Shown piece after piece: positions 36,856 through 49,105 of a DNA stretch of 64,000 nt. The stretch is from positions 21,265 through 85,264 of the forward strand of contig QKWP01001914.1 of assembly GCA_003550325.1 (NCBI GenBank), written 5' to 3'. Each line of letters starts with the position of its first letter. Position 1 is the stretch's first letter. Under the pieces are notes generated by a model that was given only the letters and a program-made list of their open reading frames with translations, had not been told where the DNA came from and searched no databases. A program made the translations under genes and the position numbers. Source of the stretch: Gigaspora rosea. Taxonomy: Eukaryota > Glomeromycota > Glomeromycetes > Diversisporales > Gigasporaceae.

Positions 36856-37004
36856 TCTAAATGTTTGATTCTGGCCTAGACAGATTTTGCTTTGTTTTTT
36901 CGCTTTGCAGTCATCTAAATAAAAAAAAAACATTAGAAAAGAAATGTCTTTTCCAGTATGTGATACCTAAAAATGGATACGTATAAAATAAAAAAATAGA
37001 TATG

Positions 37005-37371
37005 GATATGGATAGGGATGCATCAGTCCGGTCCGGTCTGGTCCCTAAGAGGACCGTTATCATAGTGTTTATGGTCCCGGTCCGGTCCTTCGGTCCCATA
37101 ACGGTCCTTTAATGATTACGTCAATCTTAATGCATAAGATTTTATTGGCCAAAAATGATGTAATTTTTTACTGTCAAATGTAAACAAATATCATATGATC
37201 TATGTTACACCTGATCAAGAAATTTGATTGGGTGATACAAATATCACAGTTATGTTTACAAGAACCGGTCCCAGGACCAGTCCTTTAATGGTCCCATGGT
37301 CCTTATCGGTCCCGGTCTGGTCCCAGTCCTGGACCGGTATTTTTCAGGACCGATACAACCCTAGATATAGA
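37005..37371. mobile_element. GGACCGG-rich MITE in tandem unit 1
   Basis: TAGGGATGCATCAGTCC and the inverse of GGACCGATACAACCCTA end the insert at 37013 and 37363. GATATGGA and GATATAGA flank it, a possible 8-bp duplication with one mismatch, but the surroundings are GATATG repeats so this is weak. Many GGTCC/GGACC motifs fill both arms. The tandem sister copies lack the insert. Related short fragments occur at 23170-23225 and 45275-45360. Confidence 0.7.
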
Positions 37372-38321
37372 TATGGATAAAAATTTGAAAAAGGAAGGAT
37401 ATAAAAGTAAAATGTCCACCAGGTCTTATGACTCATCTTGACATGAATGGCCGGCTTCGCTCCTATGTGTATTGTGTATGGTGTATTGTGTATTTTTTTT
37501 TTTTATAGAGCTAGGCTCACGGCCAGAAAAAATGTCTTCCAGGTATTGATAACTGATAGAGAAGAACGTTCAACTATTAAAAGTTGGTTGGCCACAATGC
37601 GCTTTCAATTCTCTATTAGATTTCATTACACCGTAGATGGCACTAGGATTAATACCTGAAAAGTATATACACCTTTGCTGTTTTTGAAGGTAGCGGAACT
37701 TGCCAACTTAACTGAATATGAAAAATTAATAGCAACTAGATGAGAAAATTTGATGAAATAGGATCCAAGTTATAATGAAAATTCATATAATTGATTAATT
37801 ACTCGTTTTTGCCATGAACTTTCTTTGTCAGATCATTTCCAAAGTTCTAAATGTTTGATTCTGGCCTGGACAGATTTTGTTTTGTTTTTTCGCTTTGCAG
37901 TCATCTAAATAAAAAAATTAGAAAAGAAATGTCTTTTCCAGTATGTAATACCAAAAAACAGATACGTATAAATAAAAAATGGATATGGATTTGAATATGG
38001 ATATTTGAAAAAGGGAGGATATAAAAGTAAAATGTCCACCGGGTCTTATGACTCATCCTGACATGGACAGCACAGCCAGCTTCACTCCTATAAGTATTGT
38101 GTATGGTGTATTGTGTATTTATTTATTTTTTTTATAAAGCTAGGCTCACGGCCAGAAAAAATGTCTTCTGGGTATTGATAACTGATAGAGAAAAATGTTC
38201 AACCATTAAAAGTTGGCTGGCCATGATGCGCTTTCGATTCTCTATTAGATTTCATTATACCGTAGACAGTACTAGGATTAATGCCTGAAAAGTATACACA
38301 CCTTTGCTGTTTTTGAAGGTA

Positions 38322-39644
38322 GTGGAACTAGGACCCAGGACATCTCTAATATAGGTCATAAATGATCTGCATAAATTTGGAAGTTTTTCTACCCCTAAAA
38401 TCAAGTAAATTTGCCAAAAATTCAATTATTATATATAAATTTTTAGTAATTTCTAAAAACTAAATTATCATATCTATTTTTATAGATCAAATAATATATA
38501 TATTTTTGAGTGCTGAACAAATTTTCTTAGAGCACAATATTAGAATCAATTAGTAAAATTTGGAGAATCTGAGAATTTTTTAGTATTTTTATTAATAAAA
38601 TTTATAAAATATTATAATTCTCCAAATTTTAAATTTGGAGAATTATAATATTTTATATGATTTTATTAATAAAAATACTAAACAATTCTATGATTCCCCA
38701 AATTTTTTTTTTTTTTTTAAGGTGAGGTCGTGCTTCGAAGACTTTATTGAGTATATGTTTGTATATATTATGTGATACAATGCTATACTATTCAAGTACT
38801 ACAGACTCAGACATTCTTGACTATTTGTGACCTAAACCTACCAGAGCTTTCCATACCCTATTTTCTGTATGACCTGGATTTTTTGGACTACTCCCTATTT
38901 TGTCATTCGGCTAATCACTATATTCCCCGCTTCTCTCATATTGCTGATCCTATACTTCCAAGTAGGTGCAAGGGCCTTACTCAGACAATCGTAACCTCAC
39001 AGCTACTTCCTAAACCTTGGTGTCCTGAGATTACCCACTAGTAGTACCTGTAGTGCTGCCGCCGCCAGGTTTGTATCTCAAGCCATCTCTTAAATGCTGC
39101 TGTAACCTAGCCCGTATCTCAAGCCACTACCTTCCTCCAATGGTGGGGGCAGAGCCTTGCTGTACCCACTACTCTCAGTAATCTATCGTATATTACTGCA
39201 GATATGCTATCTATGATTCCCCAAATTTTACTAATTGATTCTAACATTGTGCCATAAGAAAACTTGTTCAGCACATAAAAAACATTATTTCGGCATATTT
39301 AATTCTATATTTCTTGAAAATTTAAGAGAAGATGCTTAATTTTGGATTTTTTGATCAAAAAATCCAAAATTAAGCATTTTCTCTTAAATTTTTAAAATCC
39401 ATAGTAGTACAAAAAATAAGATAGCTTATTTTTGGGTATGATTCTTGCAAAATGCAAAGAATTTGCTAAAAATAAAATATAACATGCATAAATTGCTGTA
39501 ATTTGCCAAAATGCTTTATATAACCTTTTTTATAATTAATCTCAATTTGCTAAAATTTAAATTTGGACCTCAGACCAAATTTTCTGCAATTTGCTAAAAA
39601 AAAAATATGACATATATCAGAGATGTCCGGGGTCCTGTGGAACT
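38322..39644. mobile_element. hAT-like foldback element in tandem unit 2, with an 8-bp target duplication
   Basis: The insert (38330-39636) starts AGGACCCAGGACATCTCT and ends with the inverse of AGGACCCCGGACATCTCT. GTGGAACT flanks both sides (38322-38329 and 39637-39644). The other three tandem units carry this site once and uninterrupted (as GCGGAACT or GCAGAACT), a direct empty-site control. The interior is a foldback centred near 38628. The right arm is broken by a retrotransposon (38703-39209), and a second palindrome lies at about 39316-39392. Confidence 0.85.
38687..39225 (-). mobile_element. Truncated non-LTR element with 16-bp target duplication
   Basis: TCTATGATTCCCCAAA occurs at 38687-38702 and 39210-39225. 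The 507-bp insert between begins with a T run, so it is a minus-strand copy with a poly(A) tail. It is more GC-rich than its host element. Its AAGGTGAGGTCGTGCTT start and TTGTGACCTAAACCTACCAG recur in altered form at about 54080 and 54416, so the family is present twice. Open frames inside are short and not convincing. Confidence 0.85.
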
Positions 39645-40838
39645 TGCCAACTTAACTGGATATGAAAAATTAATAGCAACCAGGTGAGAAAATTTGATTA
39701 AATAGGATTCGTAACTTCATATAATTGGTTAATTACTCATTTTTGGTATAATCTTTCTTTGTTAGATTATTTCCAAAGTTCTAAATATTTGATTCTTGCC
39801 TGGACAGATTTTGCTTTGTTTTTTCGCTTTGCAGTCATCTAAATAAAAAAAAACATTAAAAAAGAAATGCCTTTTCCAGTATGTGGTACCAAAAAATATA
39901 CGTATAAAATAAAAAATGGATATGGATATGGATATGGATAAAAATTTGAAAAAGGGAGGATATAAAAGTAAAATGTCTACCGGGGTTTTATGACTCATCC
40001 TAACATGAATCGCTGGCTTCACTCCTATGTGTATTGTGTATATGTATTGTGTATTTTTTTTTTTATAGAGCTAGGCTCACAGCCAGGAAAAATGTCTTCC
40101 AGGGTATTGATAACGGATAGAGAAGAACGTTCAACCATTAAAAGTTGGCTGGCCACAATGCGCTTTCGTTTCTCTATTAGATTTTATTACACCGTAGACG
40201 GCACTAGGATTAATGCCGAAAAGTATACACACCTTTGCTGTTTTTGAAGGTAGCAGAACTTGCCAACTTAACTGGATGAGAAAAATTAATAGCAACCAGG
40301 TAAGAAATTTTGATTAAATAGGATTCAATTTAAAATGAAATTGGTTAATTACCCATTTTTGCCATGATCATTCTTTGTCAGATCATTTCCAAAGTTCTAA
40401 ATATTTGATTATGGCCTGGACAGATTTTGCTTTGTTTTTTCGATTTGCAGTCATCTAAATAAAAAAAAAACATTAGAAAAGAATGTCTTTTCTAGTATGT
40501 GGTACCAAAAAACGGATACGTATAAAATAAAAAATGGATATGGATATGGATATGATAAAAATTTGAAAAAGGGAGGATATAAAAGTAAAATGTCCACCGG
40601 GTTCTTATGACTCATCCTGACATGGACGGCCGGCTTCGCTCCTATGTGTATTGTGTATGGTGTATTTTGGATTTTTTTTTTTTTTTTATAGAACTAGGCT
40701 CACAGCCAGAAAAAATGTCTTCCGGGGTATTGATAACTGATAGAGAAGAACGTTCAACCATTAAAAGTTGGCTGGCCACGATGCGCTTTTGATTCTCTAT
40801 TAGATTTCATTACACCGTAGACGGACTAGAATTAATGC

Positions 40839-41070
40839 CCGAAAAGCAGTATATAAAATCTGAAAAAACATTTTTGTGCACATGTGCACATTGAAAAAAT
40901 TTTTTTGTGCACACTTTATTAATTTTGTATAAAAATTGTGCACAACCTATATGTTAATTAAGAAAAATCTTTGTGCACATGTGCACATCCAATTTAAAAA
41001 ATTGTGCACACAAAAAAAAATTGTGCACATGTGCACATTGTGCACATGAATTTTATTCACTGCCGAAAAG
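40839..41070. mobile_element. 216-bp hAT-like MITE in tandem unit 4
   Basis: CCGAAAAG flanks both sides (40839-40846 and 41063-41070). The insert starts CAGTATATAAAAT and ends with the inverse of CAGTGAATAAAAT. The core is almost entirely repeats of GTGCACATGTGCAC in both orientations. The sister copies have one uninterrupted CCGAAAAG or CTGAAAAG at this place. Confidence 0.85.
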
Positions 41071-41240
41071 TATACACACCTTTGCTGTTTTGAAGGTAAC
41101 GGAACTTGCCAACTTAACTGGATGAGAAAAATTAATAGCAACCAGGTGAAAAAATTTGATTAAATAGGATTCAATTTAAAATATGTTTGTTAATTACTCG
41201 TTTTTGCCATGATCTTTCTTTGTCAGATCATTTCCAATAA

Positions 41241-43194
41241 AGTTTATGATCAGATGTTATTCATTTTTTTCTTTATAACAAAACTTGTTAAGATCAGGTA
41301 TAACGTGATTGTATAAACTAAAACCGGATTGGTCCATTAGTAAAATTTCACGAGAAAACAATTTTAATTGGACCACAGAAGGTGTTTTCTTAATTAAAAT
41401 TTTTTGTTTTTTTTTGTAAACAAGGTAAATTCATCAACCAAAGATTAATTTTATAAGTTTTATAATACATACATTCGAAGTTACTATAGTACGTCCGTAC
41501 ATACTCTATTTACATATAAAGATTATATATCTACCTATAAAGTATAGAATAGTTGACGAAGCAATTTAAGGGCGAAGTAAAACGTAAATTTCTAATCATT
41601 TTTATTATTTAGAATAATAGTTGCCGTACACAATTTCTTGGATAAGTTTTCTGGCCGCAAATGTATGAATTTTTAATCGCTGCAAAGTAGAGGTCTTACC
41701 CGACCCGTACGGGTCAGTAAATATGACGGGTTATGCGGGTCACGGATCAAAAATTTAGCTGACCCGGGTCAGATAGGTTAATTCGATATTTTGCCAAAAA
41801 AAAAAAAAAAAAAAAGACTTTGGCTAGAGTTAGGGTCTAGATATATTTTTACAATCCAGATACGATCAAAGACAAAATAATAAATCTTTAGATCCGGGTC
41901 AAACCCAACCCGGAATTTCTTGACTCGGGTCACAACCCGGGTAAGACCTCTAGGACTGTTCAAAGTTTGTCCCACACTCTGGTCTCATTTTCTGAAAATG
42001 ACCAATCAAAACTGTTTAAACGGACGAAGGTGGTAGAGATTTGGCTAAGCATATGAATTTACCAAAACAGATTAGGGATACTTAACTTACGTCAGATCGT
42101 TTTGATCTTTTATTCTTATCAGCTTAGTAATCAAAAATATATAGAGTATAATTTGCTATATAAAGGCATTCTATTCTGTTCGACTGGCGAAAAAATTTTT
42201 GAGCGGTGAGCAGCGCATCTCTTCTCATCTCGTTAGTCAGTTCGTGCGCTGAGAATAGCGCTCTGCGCTACTTTTTATAATCGTTTTTTGCTCGTGTAAC
42301 GAGACTTATCCAAAATAACTCGTAAACTGTAAACTTTTTTTTTTGTGATTAAAAAGGAAATTACTCTTGCGCAAATACTAGTAATTGTTACCAGTGATGA
42401 TAAATAGCAAACTTCTTAAATAAAATTTTTAAATATTTATATTATTAATAATGTAATTATATAAGAAATAATAATTTTATGTATTTCATGAATAAGACTA
42501 ATTTACACCCTAAACGATACTACCCCTATAAAAGACTTGAGATTAAATCTTAGAATTAGAATTATGGTTTGGATAAGGTCTTTTAGAGTGCTGAACATTT
42601 TTACTTAGTACATCAAGCACCAAGTATCTAGACCGTTTTTGAGAATTAACAAAAGTAGGCGATATCGTCATGATGGTTTGTAAAAAAATGTAAAAATAAC
42701 TATAAGGCAATTGTGTTTATGAAGAGGTAAAAATAATATAAAAAAGAAGGTAAAAATATAAATGTTATTAATCTGATAGAATCATAATGTTGTCATTCCT
42801 TAATGATATCTAATATTCTTCTTAGGCATTTGTGGCTAGGAAATAAATCGTAAGAAGGAAATGAGTTAAATGGTTACATTTTGTTATATTATCTGAGATT
42901 TTTTTCACAAAGCTGCGAAATAGGTTATCGACTCACCAAAACCATAGTTAATAGCTAACTGAAAAAGTTAGTTTACTATAAATTACTTCGTATCAACAGA
43001 ATAACTCGAGTTATTTTGGTGATTATTGCATTATCATATAACTTCGTAATTTTGATGATTAAGCAATTATTCCCAAAAGAACTCGAGTCATTATGTTGGT
43101 TAATGTTGGTTCGATCGTCGTAAGCAGCCGGATAATATCTTATTGTATGCTACGCAACCAATAACTGTTTATCTGGCAGCGAATTTAATATGCA
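41241..43194. other. Spacer with one MITE
   Basis: Apart from the element at 41688-41952, AT-rich sequence without recognisable genes. Confidence 0.4.
41688..41952. mobile_element. 265-bp MITE with TAGAGGTCTTACCCG ends
   Basis: TAGAGGTCTTACCCGACCCG on the left and the inverse of ACCCGGGTAAGACCTCTA on the right, with many GACCCGGGTC motifs, a long A run and an AT-rich middle. The first bases match the 22.03-kb element, but no 8-bp duplication is visible here. Confidence 0.7.
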
Positions 43195-43491
43195 TCATTC
43201 CTGGGTCTCAAAGGCTGACATATTAAATTTCACAGCCAGATGAATAATTCCGTTATTGTCCGTTACTGGCTGCTCTGCATCCAATAACTCTATATTATGC
43301 TTTATCATATAAAAAATTATACCTTCTTCGCTGGAGATTTTAATACCACATAGAAAACAAGGATCCACAGGTCTAGGTTCTCTTGTGGTAGGTCTCACTT
43401 GATTATCGATTGCTTGATTTGATTGAACATCAGTTGGTTGGACAGTTTGGGTGGAGATTAGTTGAACTTCATTCGTTTGGATTCGTGATTG

Positions 43492-43523
<32 letters not shown>

Positions 43524-43676
43524 GGGGAAGTTTAAATTGCTTTATTATTTTTTTCATATAAAAAATTATACCTTTTCACCATCGTTGGTGATTTTAATAC
43601 CACACAGAAAGCATGAAATACCTGATTTTGACTTGCAAATTTCACATAACAGAAGTTTACTTTCAAAGCTACTCAT
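43195..43676 (-). CDS. Possible small CxxC protein, model uncertain
   Basis: On the minus strand an ATG at 43676 opens a frame with CEIC and, soon after, CFLCGIKITNDGE (ending near 43567 at a possible donor, AAAG|GTATAA). A second frame (43557-43195) holds a Q/T/N-rich linker, then CFLCGIKISSEEG and a C-terminus ending FNMSAFETQE. The CFLCGIKI block is duplicated together with about 40 bp beside it. Between the two frames is a T/A homopolymer tract with no acceptor AG, so the joint is unresolved. Paired CxxC could bind zinc. Family not recognised. It may be one gene with an indel in the homopolymer, or two fragments. Confidence 0.35.
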
Positions 43677-43737
43677 TTTTTTTATTGAGGTAAAGGATGG
43701 GATGAATACCTGTAGGTTGGATGAATGAGTTTTTTTT

Positions 43738-46079
43738 CGGGATTAAATACAAATTTTTCCTCATAAACACTTTGGAAAAAGTTTAGTATTGGTTAGAAGG
43801 CCCGCATTTTATTGATTGTCGATAGTGAAAAATATATATATATATATATATATATGCCGAGTATTGTAAAATCATCTTTACGAGCATTTATGCTATAAAA
43901 TAAATATGTATATACGTAAAAAACGCCCGAAAAAAAAATTTCGCGTTTGTCAGATAATTAAAATTTTTTTTTACATGTACATAATCTGTGCATGGACATG
44001 CACGTACGCCCATACTATTCGTTTACACTAATTTTAGCAAGTGTGACTCTTTTTTTTCTATATTAATCTTAATAAACTCCACAACTTATTTTTTTCAATG
44101 TCAAATAATTCCAAACGTAAATCAATTGATGTTAGCATTGTATCCGTAAGTATTCATTATGCATGTGGAGTAAAGCCATCAGGGGAAAAAAAAATTTTTT
44201 TCTAATCTAGTGGCGCTGTGATATCCTATCATTGTCATTGTGATTATTGTTACGATTGTGGTGGTTTTGAAGCTGCCGATAATTGGGTCTTTTTAAGTTT
44301 TTTTTTTCCGGCATTTATCCTTGCTTTGCATTAATATTTGTGTATGTGTAAATAAATGACGTCTTGCTTTGTTAAGATTCATTTTGCTAAAGTAATCGAA
44401 CTCATAATACTACCTTCCAAAAGCTTCTACACGTGACGTTTCGTGCATATTTAATGTTTGATAAAGGCAAATCAATCGAGTAAATGATTTTTTTTTATTT
44501 GTTGGTCTAATTTATCTAATGAATTTGAATTATTGCGTACAAATTATATTTTCTTCCATAGTGTAGAAGTTTTTATTCTTATAAATTAAATTATAACCAT
44601 ATTTAGTCTATTAAATTTTATACTGAAATCCCTTTTGTTTTTTATTTACATATATAATTTATTGAGTGCTGCCAAGTAGGGATGGTATGCAATGTCGTGA
44701 TAAAATGATTAAATTATTGATTTTTATTACGTAATATACATTTATTCAAATCGAGCGATTAAAAGATGCATTTATTTTCATATGTAAATTCATTAGTCAG
44801 ATTTGCTAATTTCCCTCCGAATTTTCCATATAAAGGAGATCCTTAAAGCGGGCAGGGCACGTGACACGTTGTTTTGCCTTAACGATTAGATAGCAGATAT
44901 AGATATTTTGTCGATGTATCCGACTTATAAATTTTTTTATTGATCTAATAATGGGGGTTTCAGACCTAAGGTAATTTCGAATTAAATTATGACGTATTTA
45001 TTCAAAATCACTGATCTATAAACCCTATTTGTTTTTCTTATTTATAATCATGGATTCTTTTACGATCATAAATTTTCTTTCGAAACGGGATTTTTCGAAC
45101 TCCTGCCTATTTTCCAAATAGATGAAACTATTTGCGTAATTTATCGACTTCAAGTTCGAAACAGACTTAAGTTTGCATCGTCAGTATAAAGTTGTGGTAC
45201 ATCCGATCATATATGCATACGAATACGAATAAACTTTAAGAGCCGGAATATTCAGAATTGTAAATGCTGTATAAATCAAGGACCGGTCCGGACCATGGAC
45301 CGAAGACCAATTAACCGGTTCAAAGACCGGTCCGGACCATGGTCCTTGTAGGACCGTAACATCCGAAAGGGTCATATAACCTTCCCGAAATTTTTTTTAA
45401 CGTTCCAAAATGGTTCATACTACTGTGTTTTGCTTCGTCGGGCTGATCCGGGTTCATTAAATTTTACCAATTTTGATTGGGTTATTGTCACGTGATATGT
45501 CTGCTTTAAAGGGAGTTTAAAGTCTGGCACTTGGGGGTAACTAGGGTTGTTAATGGAGTACTCCAAACATTAATAAAACATATAACCCACTTCTGGAGTG
45601 CTCCCGAGTGGGTTATACGTTTTATTATTGACTGGAGTGCTCCATTAACGAGATAATCCAATTTATTAATATTGGTTAGGGAGAAGTAGTTTATATATGG
45701 GTGCCGCCAAAACATTTACCGATCATCAGATAAATAATAAAAGCGAATGTTTCCCAGTTGAGGAAATTAATGTTTCGGTGGAAAGTCTTAATCCAGATAA
45801 TGATGCGAGGGGAAATTAATTGTATTGAGGGAAATTATGTTAGTAATGGTTGACCCGATGAAGATATCAGGCGAATTCTAAGTAGCCAGCATGTACAAAA
45901 GTCCAATGCATTGTCTTGTTTTATCTTTAGCTGTGTCCTCATTTATGAATAAAGACTTTTATGTCTACACATGCAGATTAGTATAGTAATTTTTATAAGG
46001 TTTATTTTGTATTTGATTGGATCTTTAAACATTATGCGCTACATTTGGTTGCATTGACTTACGTACGTACGTATTACAT
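43738..46079. other. Spacer with repeats
   Basis: Holds an (AT)n microsatellite at 43830-43855, a fragment related to the 12.26-kb MITE core at about 44950-45150, a GGACCGG-type fragment at 45275-45360 and a hairpin at 45551-45647. A short start-like exon (MSNNSKRKSIDVSIVS followed by GTAAGT) at 44098-44148 has no visible continuation. Confidence 0.4.
45551..45647. repeat. 97-bp hairpin repeat
   Basis: TAATGGAGTACTCCAAACAT at the left pairs with the right end TGGAGTGCTCCATTA. Inside, ATAACCCACT pairs with AGTGGGTTAT, so the arms pair over about 45 bp with a few mismatches. It is probably a tiny foldback element. Confidence 0.7.
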
Positions 46080-46689
46080 TAGGGTGGTAACTCAAATAGT
46101 AAATCAAAACTATATCAGCAGTATTAGTAATTTTACTATGATCAGATTTTTCATATTACACAAAGATCAATTTAATCAATTTAATTGTTATACTTATTAA
46201 CAAATTAATAAAATTAATTACTTTAAAACGACGCAACTTAATGAAAACCCAACGAATTACTTTAAAATTTTTACAAGTAACTTATTAAATATAGGAGAAT
46301 AAAGTTACGCTTTCGGATTTTCTATTAACATATAAAATTGAACGTTCATCTTATAAATAATTTAAATTTCATTAGTTTTTTTAAAGTGAAAAAAAATAAA
46401 AAATTAGATCTTAACTGTACAAGTCGAAACTTTAATAGAATATTTGCGAAAAATCAAGCGTAACTTTTTAGAGATAACTTTTGCGAAGAACTTTTAGTTA
46501 AAAGAAATTAGAAAAAGAAGTGTGATGTCAAGGTGCATTCTTTAGAATTTTGTGCATTATTTATTAATTAAATATATATCAATATGATATTTAATCGATT
46601 ATTTTAATTTCACTGATTAAAATCTGATCATAGTAAAATTACTAATACTGCTGACATATACTAGTTGAGTTACCACCCTAGTATTACAT
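46071..46689. mobile_element. 601-bp MITE with long inverted ends and a 9-bp target duplication
   Basis: GTATTACAT flanks both sides (46071-46079 and 46681-46689). The insert begins TAGGGTGGTAACTCAA and its inverse ends it. The inverted arms continue for about 70 bp with one 8-bp gap (through AGCAGTATTAGTAATTTTAC). Long arms and a 9-bp duplication are typical of Mutator-like elements. The interior is AT-rich and non-coding. Confidence 0.8.
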
Positions 46690-47049
46690 CATCAGTGTCA
46701 CTACAAAAGGGAATAGACCGAGAATAGTTCAACTGAAAGAACGATAATCAAAGGTGTTTTTGAATGAACAAAAAATAGGAGTAAACAAAGATGTAATTGT
46801 CCGAAGCGTAGCGAGGACTATATAGTACAGCAATGGACACGATTTTGTGTTGGATTCCAGTCACGTGCAACCAATCAGCTATAGAAATCGACACGGATCA
46901 GCCGATGTTTATTCTTGGAGTAAATAAACAGAAATTATATAAAACATACCTTTAGCCTTAGATTAAATACACCAAATGAATTATTTCTATATAGTTAACG
47001 GTTCGCATATCGGAAATGACATTGACTGATAATTATAGGACTGGTATTG

Positions 47050-49105
47050 ATTCAACCTCCAACAGTACAATTATATTGAATAACACTGAAATAAATGGAC
47101 AAAAAAGGCTTCATCATCTGATATTGATCATGATGTTATTCTTTCTGAAATTTCCAGTAAAACCGATACTAAGATTTTTAATAAAATTGATATAAATGGT
47201 CGAAGCCTGCATTCAATGATTTTGACATGGAACCCCCAATTTTTCTGGGCTTCCTGGTAAAATAAAGATTGACATTTTTAAATATATTCGTTTTCCAATA
47301 AACATATATTAACTTGTAATATTTGGTATCAATTATCAAAAACAAAGTGACGTTAGAGCTAAATTGATAAAAGTTCATTTTTGGTAAAGTGCATGCATTA
47401 TTTCACACAGTTCGTTTCGGTCCAAATTTTATTAATGTTTCTGTAGTTCAAAAAATTATTGAAATGGGAGGAATATAATCTAGATACTACTTATTCAAGT
47501 ATTTCTACTTGCGTTTGGAATGTACGATCTACCGGTAAATTTAATTGAGAAAAAGATAAAACGAAATGTAGGGAATATCAATATCTAACAAATTCATAAA
47601 GCACAGCAAAAAAAAATGCAGCACCTTGGGATAGTAATACTCCTTTTACAGTAATTACGCATATTTTTAGTGAAGCAAGAAAGCATTAAATCCTTTTGAT
47701 AAATCTGAACCTTACTCAGAACTAGCTGTTAAAGGAATGTTATGGAATCTTGTCATTTTCAAAGTGGTGGACCGTACATAATTAATGAAGCTAGAAAAAA
47801 GCTTGAAGAAAATTTGGAATCAATTAAGAAATTAATAATATGAAGCTAGAAAAAAGCTTGAAGAAAATTTGAAATCAATTAAGGAATTAATAGTAAAATG
47901 GAAATTCATACCATTTCCACCAAGGCCTAAAAATAAGTATTATGATGATAAAATTATGAAGAATATACTGCGAAAAATGTTTAGAGAACTGTAGACAATT
48001 GAATATTTTGCTCGGGTAAGATTGATCATAAGGATTTGATTAATTTGTGGAAAGAAATTGTTACTATGACATCGTAAACGATATTAACGACCTTGTAATC
48101 AAGGTGCTTTGCTATTATTATTTCCTCCAGTTCCACCTAAAGATTATGTGATGCCAACCATTAAAGAAATAGTCGATTTAGGGTTTAATTTATCTAATGC
48201 GGTCGTACTTGATATCTTGCAGCTCTTCGAAAAAAGACTAAATAGTATTGGAGAAAGAGTTATTCGTTCCTTCATTTCAATTTGTAAAAATGAAGAACGT
48301 GATGAATTTTACAAACAAACCTTTTCTGAGGCAATCGGAGAGGAATACTTTAAATTCTTGGATAAAATTATTGGAAATAAAAGTAAAAACCATTTTCATG
48401 GATGCGATAAAAGTATTCAAAGGGAAACACCTATTTTATTGCATTGACTGGACAAGTACTATTGATGATTTCCATTGGTGAAATTTACTCCTTGTTATAA
48501 GCCCTTATTATTTAATATAACGTTTTATAATTTGGTTCTTATTAAATTTACTGAATATTCTAAAATTGCACAATATACATTTAATGATATCTTAGAAACT
48601 ATAATAAGTTTTGATCTTTATCAGAATTCAAAAGAATTTTTTCACTGTAAATTTCTTGAAGCAAAGTTGTTCAATGAAGCAAGTAAATTTTTTAAAGTTT
48701 ATCTTGAATTCTTAAAAAAGTGTCACATAAAGACATTCTTTGTCTCTTACTTGAATCTTATTTGCTTGATTTATTTGATCTTCCAACAGCTTTTAAAATG
48801 CCAATGGAAATTATATATGATGCTAATATCTATTTAAACCTAAAAGGAAAAGGAAAAAAAGGACAATAACAAGAGAGCAAAGATTGGAATGGCTTATTGC
48901 AATTGAAAATATTTATAAGGATATTATAAAGAAGAGTAACTATATCACTTTAGTAATGTTATCTAGTTTTAGAAAATGTGACGAGGTTCTTTATTATGAG
49001 CTTAAAGGTGAAGAGATATTTGAAGAATTACAAATGGAATCGGAAATGAATAATTATATAAAATTAGTGAGAATACTTAAATATTATACACGTCACTTTG
49101 GTTAG
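47050..49105 (+). pseudogene. Decayed gene of unrecognised family
   Basis: A chain of protein-like fragments in changing plus-strand frames with many stops. They include SSDIDHDVILSEISSKTDTK and NGRSLHSMILTWNPQFFWAS (about 47115-47250), FGPNFINVSVVQKIIEMGG (47415-47470), APWDSNTPFTVITHIFSEAR (47620-47680), FIPFPPRPKNKYYDDKIMKN (about 47905-47965), a 112-codon stretch (48109-48444), a 120-codon stretch (48475-48834) and 73 codons ending at 49105. The sequence is rich in charged helices. A 45-bp piece with AAGCTAGAAAAAAGCTTG is duplicated at 47784-47880. I cannot name the family. A large cytosolic protein is likely because the remnant is long and has no membrane segments. Confidence 0.45.

Larger units (their letters stand above)
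36856..41240. repeat. Four tandem copies of a unit of about 615 bp, three split by transposons
   Basis: The phrase GACAGATTTTGCTTTGTTTT recurs near 36882, 37868, 39806 and 40418, and TTGAAGGTAGCGGAACTTGC near 37685, 38314 (split), 40244 and 41090. Without the insertions the unit is about 612-620 bp. Copy 3 (about 39780-40394) is clean. Each unit holds, on the plus strand, a short open frame reading ITDREERSTIKSWLATMRF; on the minus strand a short frame starts MTAKRKNKAKSVQARIKHLE and soon stops. Neither is recognised. Both look like parts of one older gene or transposon copied four times. Confidence 0.8.

Noticed and set aside
38772..39041. 89-codon plus-strand frame
   Set aside because: It runs antisense through the truncated poly(A) element and has no homologue I know.
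43489..43728. 79-codon plus-strand frame
   Set aside because: It begins with a homopolymer (Phe and Lys runs) and is antisense to the CxxC fragments.
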